Shown here: piece after piece, positions 35,601-64,000 of the stretch
Numbering within the stretch: the stretch's first letter is position 1
How the letters are laid out: every line of letters starts with the position of its first letter
Assembly: GCA_964036295.1 (NCBI GenBank)
Contig: OZ038462.1
Span: 16,027,264 to 16,091,263, forward strand
Length of the DNA: 64,000 nt
Source of the DNA: Plumapathes pennacea
Lineage: Eukaryota > Cnidaria > Anthozoa > Antipatharia > Myriopathidae
Direction of reading: 5' to 3'
Made by a program: the position numbers and the translations under genes
The notes under the pieces: model-generated
Seen by the model: only the letters and a program-made list of their open reading frames with translations
What the model was told of the DNA's origin: nothing
Databases searched by the model: none

Positions 35601-36076
35601 CAGTCAAACCTCTATTAAGTGGTCACCTTTGGGATAGCCAACTGACTGATTAATAGAGGTTGACTGTTTAATAGAGGTCTGCTAACAGGTAATAAATTAT
35701 TAATTTACATTGTGGCTGACTGGAATGGAAGCTGGTAAAAGAGGAATTTGATATGTGCTGCCTAATAATGGCATTTTTACACTGATTACATGTTGTGTTT
35801 GATCAGCTGCTAAAAGAATCTGAACATCCCTGGCTTATCGTCGTGTCGTATCGCATTTTTATCTAACTAGGTAACCATTTAATAGAGGTGATGTACAATA
35901 ATATAAGCCAATTGGGGAATCTAAATGGTGACCACATCCACATAATAGAGGTTACCACTAAATGGAGGTCAAGTTTACAGTAATTAAGTGGAGCAAAATT
36001 CCGGGACTTTGATAAGTGACCGCTTAATAGAGGGTGATTGCCTAACAAAGGGCTGCTTAATAGAGGTTTGAAGTTG
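35601..36076. mobile_element. mariner/pogo (Tigger)-like element, TA-flanked
   Basis: Left end TACAGTCAAACCTCTATTAAG and, reversed, right end TACAACTTCAAACCTCTATTAAG, each beside TA. The phrase TTAATAGAGGT recurs at least five times inside. CAGT-type ends with AACCTC and a TA target are features of pogo/Tigger relatives. No transposase frame remains. Confidence 0.65.
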
Positions 36077-37516
36077 TACAATCCAGAAGCTCAGAAAACA
36101 TGCACAAAACATTAGATTTTGAAAAAACCTTAACAAGGTGTTCTTTCTCCATGGATTCTGCTAAGCCTGTTCCCTAGTAGATACTCTATATACTCAAATT
36201 CACAGAATACCTACATAGCTAAATCTTCAACAACTAAGAGCAATAAAAAAATAATTAAACTAATAACTTAAATTAAAATAATTATGTTGTTGGATTATTT
36301 GTTCTTTTGTAGCTTTTATTATGGGATATACCAAAAAGACAGTTTGTGACTATTGATTTGAAGGCCAGGCTGAAACTTTGAAGATATAGCATTTATTAAA
36401 TCATCACTTGGTTCATTTTTATCCAAACATATTCAATTTACTGTGTATAATATATATACAGTACTGTATGTGCACTGTCACTAGCTACACATAGATCCTC
36501 TTCATATAAGCTGATTTTTTAAATGAACAAACTGGGATCTTCAACATAGAAATAGTCATTTACATCACAAGGAGCACATAAATATTTAGCAATTTTGGAA
36601 AGTTTCAACAGTATTATAGACATAATAAAAAAAGATATGCAGGGTGATATTTTTGTAGACTTCAGTGTGGGTTTGCAGTCATTGCACCCTCTCAGCCTCA
36701 TTTTGATGATTTTTTTTTTACAATCTAAATGTTGACAACTTCCCACAAAAATATCCTTTCATTTTCAAACCTTTGGTCTATAGTCTATTCTTCCTAAAAT
36801 CCATTTTTGATTTGGAGGAAACAAATTGAAGGGCATGACTGCAAAACTCCACAGAAATAGTATATTTGTCATCCTGCATATCTTTTATTGATTAAGTCCA
36901 ATACTGTTAAAACATTCCAAAATTGTTTATGTGCTCTCTGTGATGCAAGTGGCTATTATCTCAAATATCAGCTTACGTGTTTCATATAATACTGCATGGT
37001 TGTCAGGATTATGCATGTGAAAGCTATTTAGTACAGTGCACATCATAAGGTTGCCTTGGCATGAGTATATTTTACATTTTTTTAGTGTTTTTACAACTCT
37101 AACTAATTTTGATAAAGCAGTAAATCCCCTTGGGAATGAACAGAATAATAAAATGATAGTATACTGACTGGGTATGTTCATCACATCGTGATTGCTGTTC
37201 AATTGAAATGACTCAATTGTGTCAGTTGAAAAAAAAGGGTTGCTAAAAATGGATGGTCTCTCGTGTAAAGAAAGCACTCATATCTCTGTAAATACTGCAA
37301 ACCTTAAGATGGATGCAAGGTATTCTGCATATTAGAGGCTCACTATTGGAGGCTCAAGATAATTTAATGTATGCATACTAACAATATTATTGTTAGACTT
37401 ATTATTTTATACTGTTTTGATTGACTGGGCTGTATAACTGAGTAAAAGGATAACTTGTAATATTATTCATTCAACCAATCATTTTCTTGATTAGATACGC
37501 AAACCCAGGTCCCAAG

Positions 37517-53929
<16,413 letters not shown>

Positions 53930-55390
53930 ATATTCAAGAAAATCGATAGCCGCATTTGATTTTTGAAAACCTCATATTTCTTATCTCTTTACAGGGTTTG
54001 AAATTAATGGTTGTCCAGTTGTCCCAGACAACCAAAAGCATGCTGGGGCAACCAGATAGTGTGCAGTGGTTGTCTCTCGTTCTACCATTGGCTTCGAGCA
54101 AAATGATGCAATTTATAAGCGCAAAACGATGGTGCTTCTTTTCAATACAAGATGTTGGCCACCAAGAGATTAGGAGCAACTGAGCACAAAAGTTAATTTC
54201 GAACCCTACCTTATATAATGCATACGATATATTATATGAAAGTGATTTCTAGTAGAACATATGATTGTCTAATCAGATTTGTCATCGAAGGTGTCATGTT
54301 TGTGTTTTGTCTCGATATTCTTCCTGAAGAAGGGACTTCATTGGGCAGCTGATCGGGGTACACGAGACAATTTTTCTCCATATAAACAGGGTGCAGCAAT
54401 ACTTAGCCATGGTTCTGGATGTGGGAAAGAGGATCCGACTTGTAAACAACAATGGAATTGTTGTATTGAGTTGGCTCCTAGATAATCGCTGATACTTGCA
54501 CTCACAAGTTTGTCAGTACTTTAGTTCTTGGTGGGAAATTGTTTGCCTGTGTGATTTTTTGTTTTTGTTTTTGTTTTTGTTTTCTTTTTTGTGTTTGTCT
54601 TTTGTTTTTAATTTGAAATTGAAAACCAAACGTCAGGGCATTTGCAGTTGTGGTTTATTTCGGTGTATTTTTGTTTTAAATGACAATAATAATGACAGAT
54701 AATAATATGAAATTGTTGTACGTTTCTAAAAGATTAAAGTTTATTGATTGGTGCTGGGAATTCCACAGTAACGTATTAGTTAATTTCGGTTACAGAAAGA
54801 TGCACAGGTACACGCAGGAAACAGCTTGACGTAACAAAAACATAATTCCGCGGCCAGGGAGCGAGCAATATTTTCCATTGAATAAAACTGACATGGGAGT
54901 TTTGCAAACTGCTCAGTCAGCAAAACACAAAACAACACCTGAGACGAAGCGACACAATGTCACGGCGTGTGCGTATTACTAGAACTATTAGTTTATATTA
55001 ATAAGGCTGAATAATTGATAGTACCCGTAATCACTGTTTGCTCATTCCCGAGGTTGTGAACATTTCCTGTAGCTCTAGAGTCTATAACAGACATTATATC
55101 CGACGAGGTCTTTTTTGGATTGTCAGATTGTGCTCGGGTACTCGCTTTATTGTTCCAGTTTCCATGACAACTTTAATCAGCTCATCTCTTTTTGGGTGTC
55201 CAGGTTGATTCGTTCATATTTCGTCATTGCCAGATGTTGGGCAGCTTGGCTTGTCTTCAGTTTTCAAAGTAAAACGTTAAGCGCCGGATTGTGGCGGTTT
55301 CCTCATTCAAAACTGACGACCTCAAATACCTAGTCCCTTCCACTGCTGGAACGTTTCTCAACAGTTAAGTAAGGACGAGCGGATCTCATC

Positions 55391-55513
55391 AGGGGACGGA
55401 TCCAGGTCGGTGGCGTTTTGGAGAATTCTTCCGTTGCACCCTCCTAGAAACTCGGGCCTTTGGCCATCACACACTTAATACCGACGGTCAAATCTTCTCC
55501 TGGATCCGCCCTT
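55391..55513. mobile_element. Small MITE with GGATCCAGG ends
   Basis: AGGGGACGGATCCAGG at the left and CCTGGATCCGCCCTT at the right are inverted repeats enclosing 92 bp. The target duplication is not clear. Confidence 0.55.
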
Positions 55514-55849
55514 ATATGTTCACACGTGCGTCACATTTTGGTCCTGACAGAGCAGGACTGGAGACTGTTCTCACTGAGTTTCCGCTGACAGCAAATGTTT
55601 TCCTGTGTCATATTTGCTTAAGCATATTAAAAACTCTTAAAAAAGGCCTTAAATTCTATATACTAAATTCTTAACCTCCTAAATCGTGCCAGGTATACAT
55701 ATGCTCCCCAACTATAGCTACCCTGGGTGGGTACGATACGATTTAAGGAGCCCATTACCTTTCACATGCCGGCTATTTCAGAATTTGCACCAAACTGGGT
55801 CAATTACTATCTTTTGAAGCGCTCTGTACCTCCCCCTGCCCCGGGCGGC

Positions 55850-55994
55850 ATTGTTACACAACTATTTTGCCAAGGCAGAAGTCTGGTCCCGTCGTAATTG
55901 GTCACGTTGTTCCTGCGTGTCGATCACGTGATGAGCATCAGCGTTAACCGTACTGCTTAGCATTGCAGTTGTGAGATTTTTTTCTTTTTTGGAT
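55850..55994 (+). promoter_or_regulatory. Malic enzyme promoter with E-box
   Basis: The palindromic E-box TCACGTGA at 55924-55931, with an inverted CCAAT (ATTGG) 30 bases upstream, precedes the malic enzyme start by about 65 bases. TCACGTGA is the kind of site bound by USF/MiT bHLH factors. Inferred from motif and position. Confidence 0.4.

Positions 55995-64000
<8,006 letters not shown>

Larger units (their letters stand above)
53930..55994. other. FAAH 3' UTR and intergenic DNA
   Basis: No gene is recognised. A possible poly(A) signal AATAAA lies at about 54884. The element at 55391-55513 and the malic enzyme promoter are listed apart. Confidence 0.5.

Overview
This is animal genomic DNA: multi-exon genes with GT-AG introns, no operons and a very dense load of small inverted-repeat elements. 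Several interspersed repeats are ones I associate from memory with stony coral genomes: the TTAA-flanked CCCTTTCACTCCCAAG element, and the tRNA-like repeat carrying CTCGCAGTTATGAAGCAA that runs on to a GTCGAAACGTCAG motif. An anthozoan cnidarian, probably a scleractinian coral, is the best guess. The gene content itself is general metazoan. All exon models were built by hand from splice consensus, unbroken reading phase and remembered family alignments.

Layout, left to right. Macoilin (262-6101, +) is complete in ten exons. A short-chain dehydrogenase related to HSD17B10 (8159-11574, +) has four exons, but a miniature transposon now sits inside its first codons. About 3.5 kb of gene-poor DNA follows. 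ARID1/BAF250, the ARID subunit of the SWI/SNF (BAF) remodeller (15131-31461, -), is complete in twelve exons with a 5.7 kb first intron. A GC-richer divergent start region (about 31.46-31.8 kb) separates it from a plant-type fatty-acid amide hydrolase (37517-53929, +), complete in twenty coding exons and ending in a catalytic-triad amidase of 604 residues. The last gene is a malic enzyme (from 55995, +) with a probable mitochondrial leader. Ten exons are in the window and the final ~125 residues lie beyond it.

These are unlinked housekeeping functions: an ER/neuronal membrane protein, mitochondrial acyl/steroid oxidation, chromatin remodelling, lipid-amide hydrolysis, and malate decarboxylation. 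I see no evidence that they form a pathway.

The accessory interest is in the mobile DNA. At least thirteen copies of one TTAA-type (piggyBac-like) MITE are present. Other elements show TTAA, TTA/TAA (Harbinger-like) or TA (mariner/pogo-like) flanks. There are two clear nested insertions, a decayed non-LTR reverse transcriptase, tRNA-derived SINEs, and four copies of a motif resembling a hammerhead ribozyme core. The clearest gene-altering event is the MITE that cuts the HSD17B10-like start codon from its reading frame.
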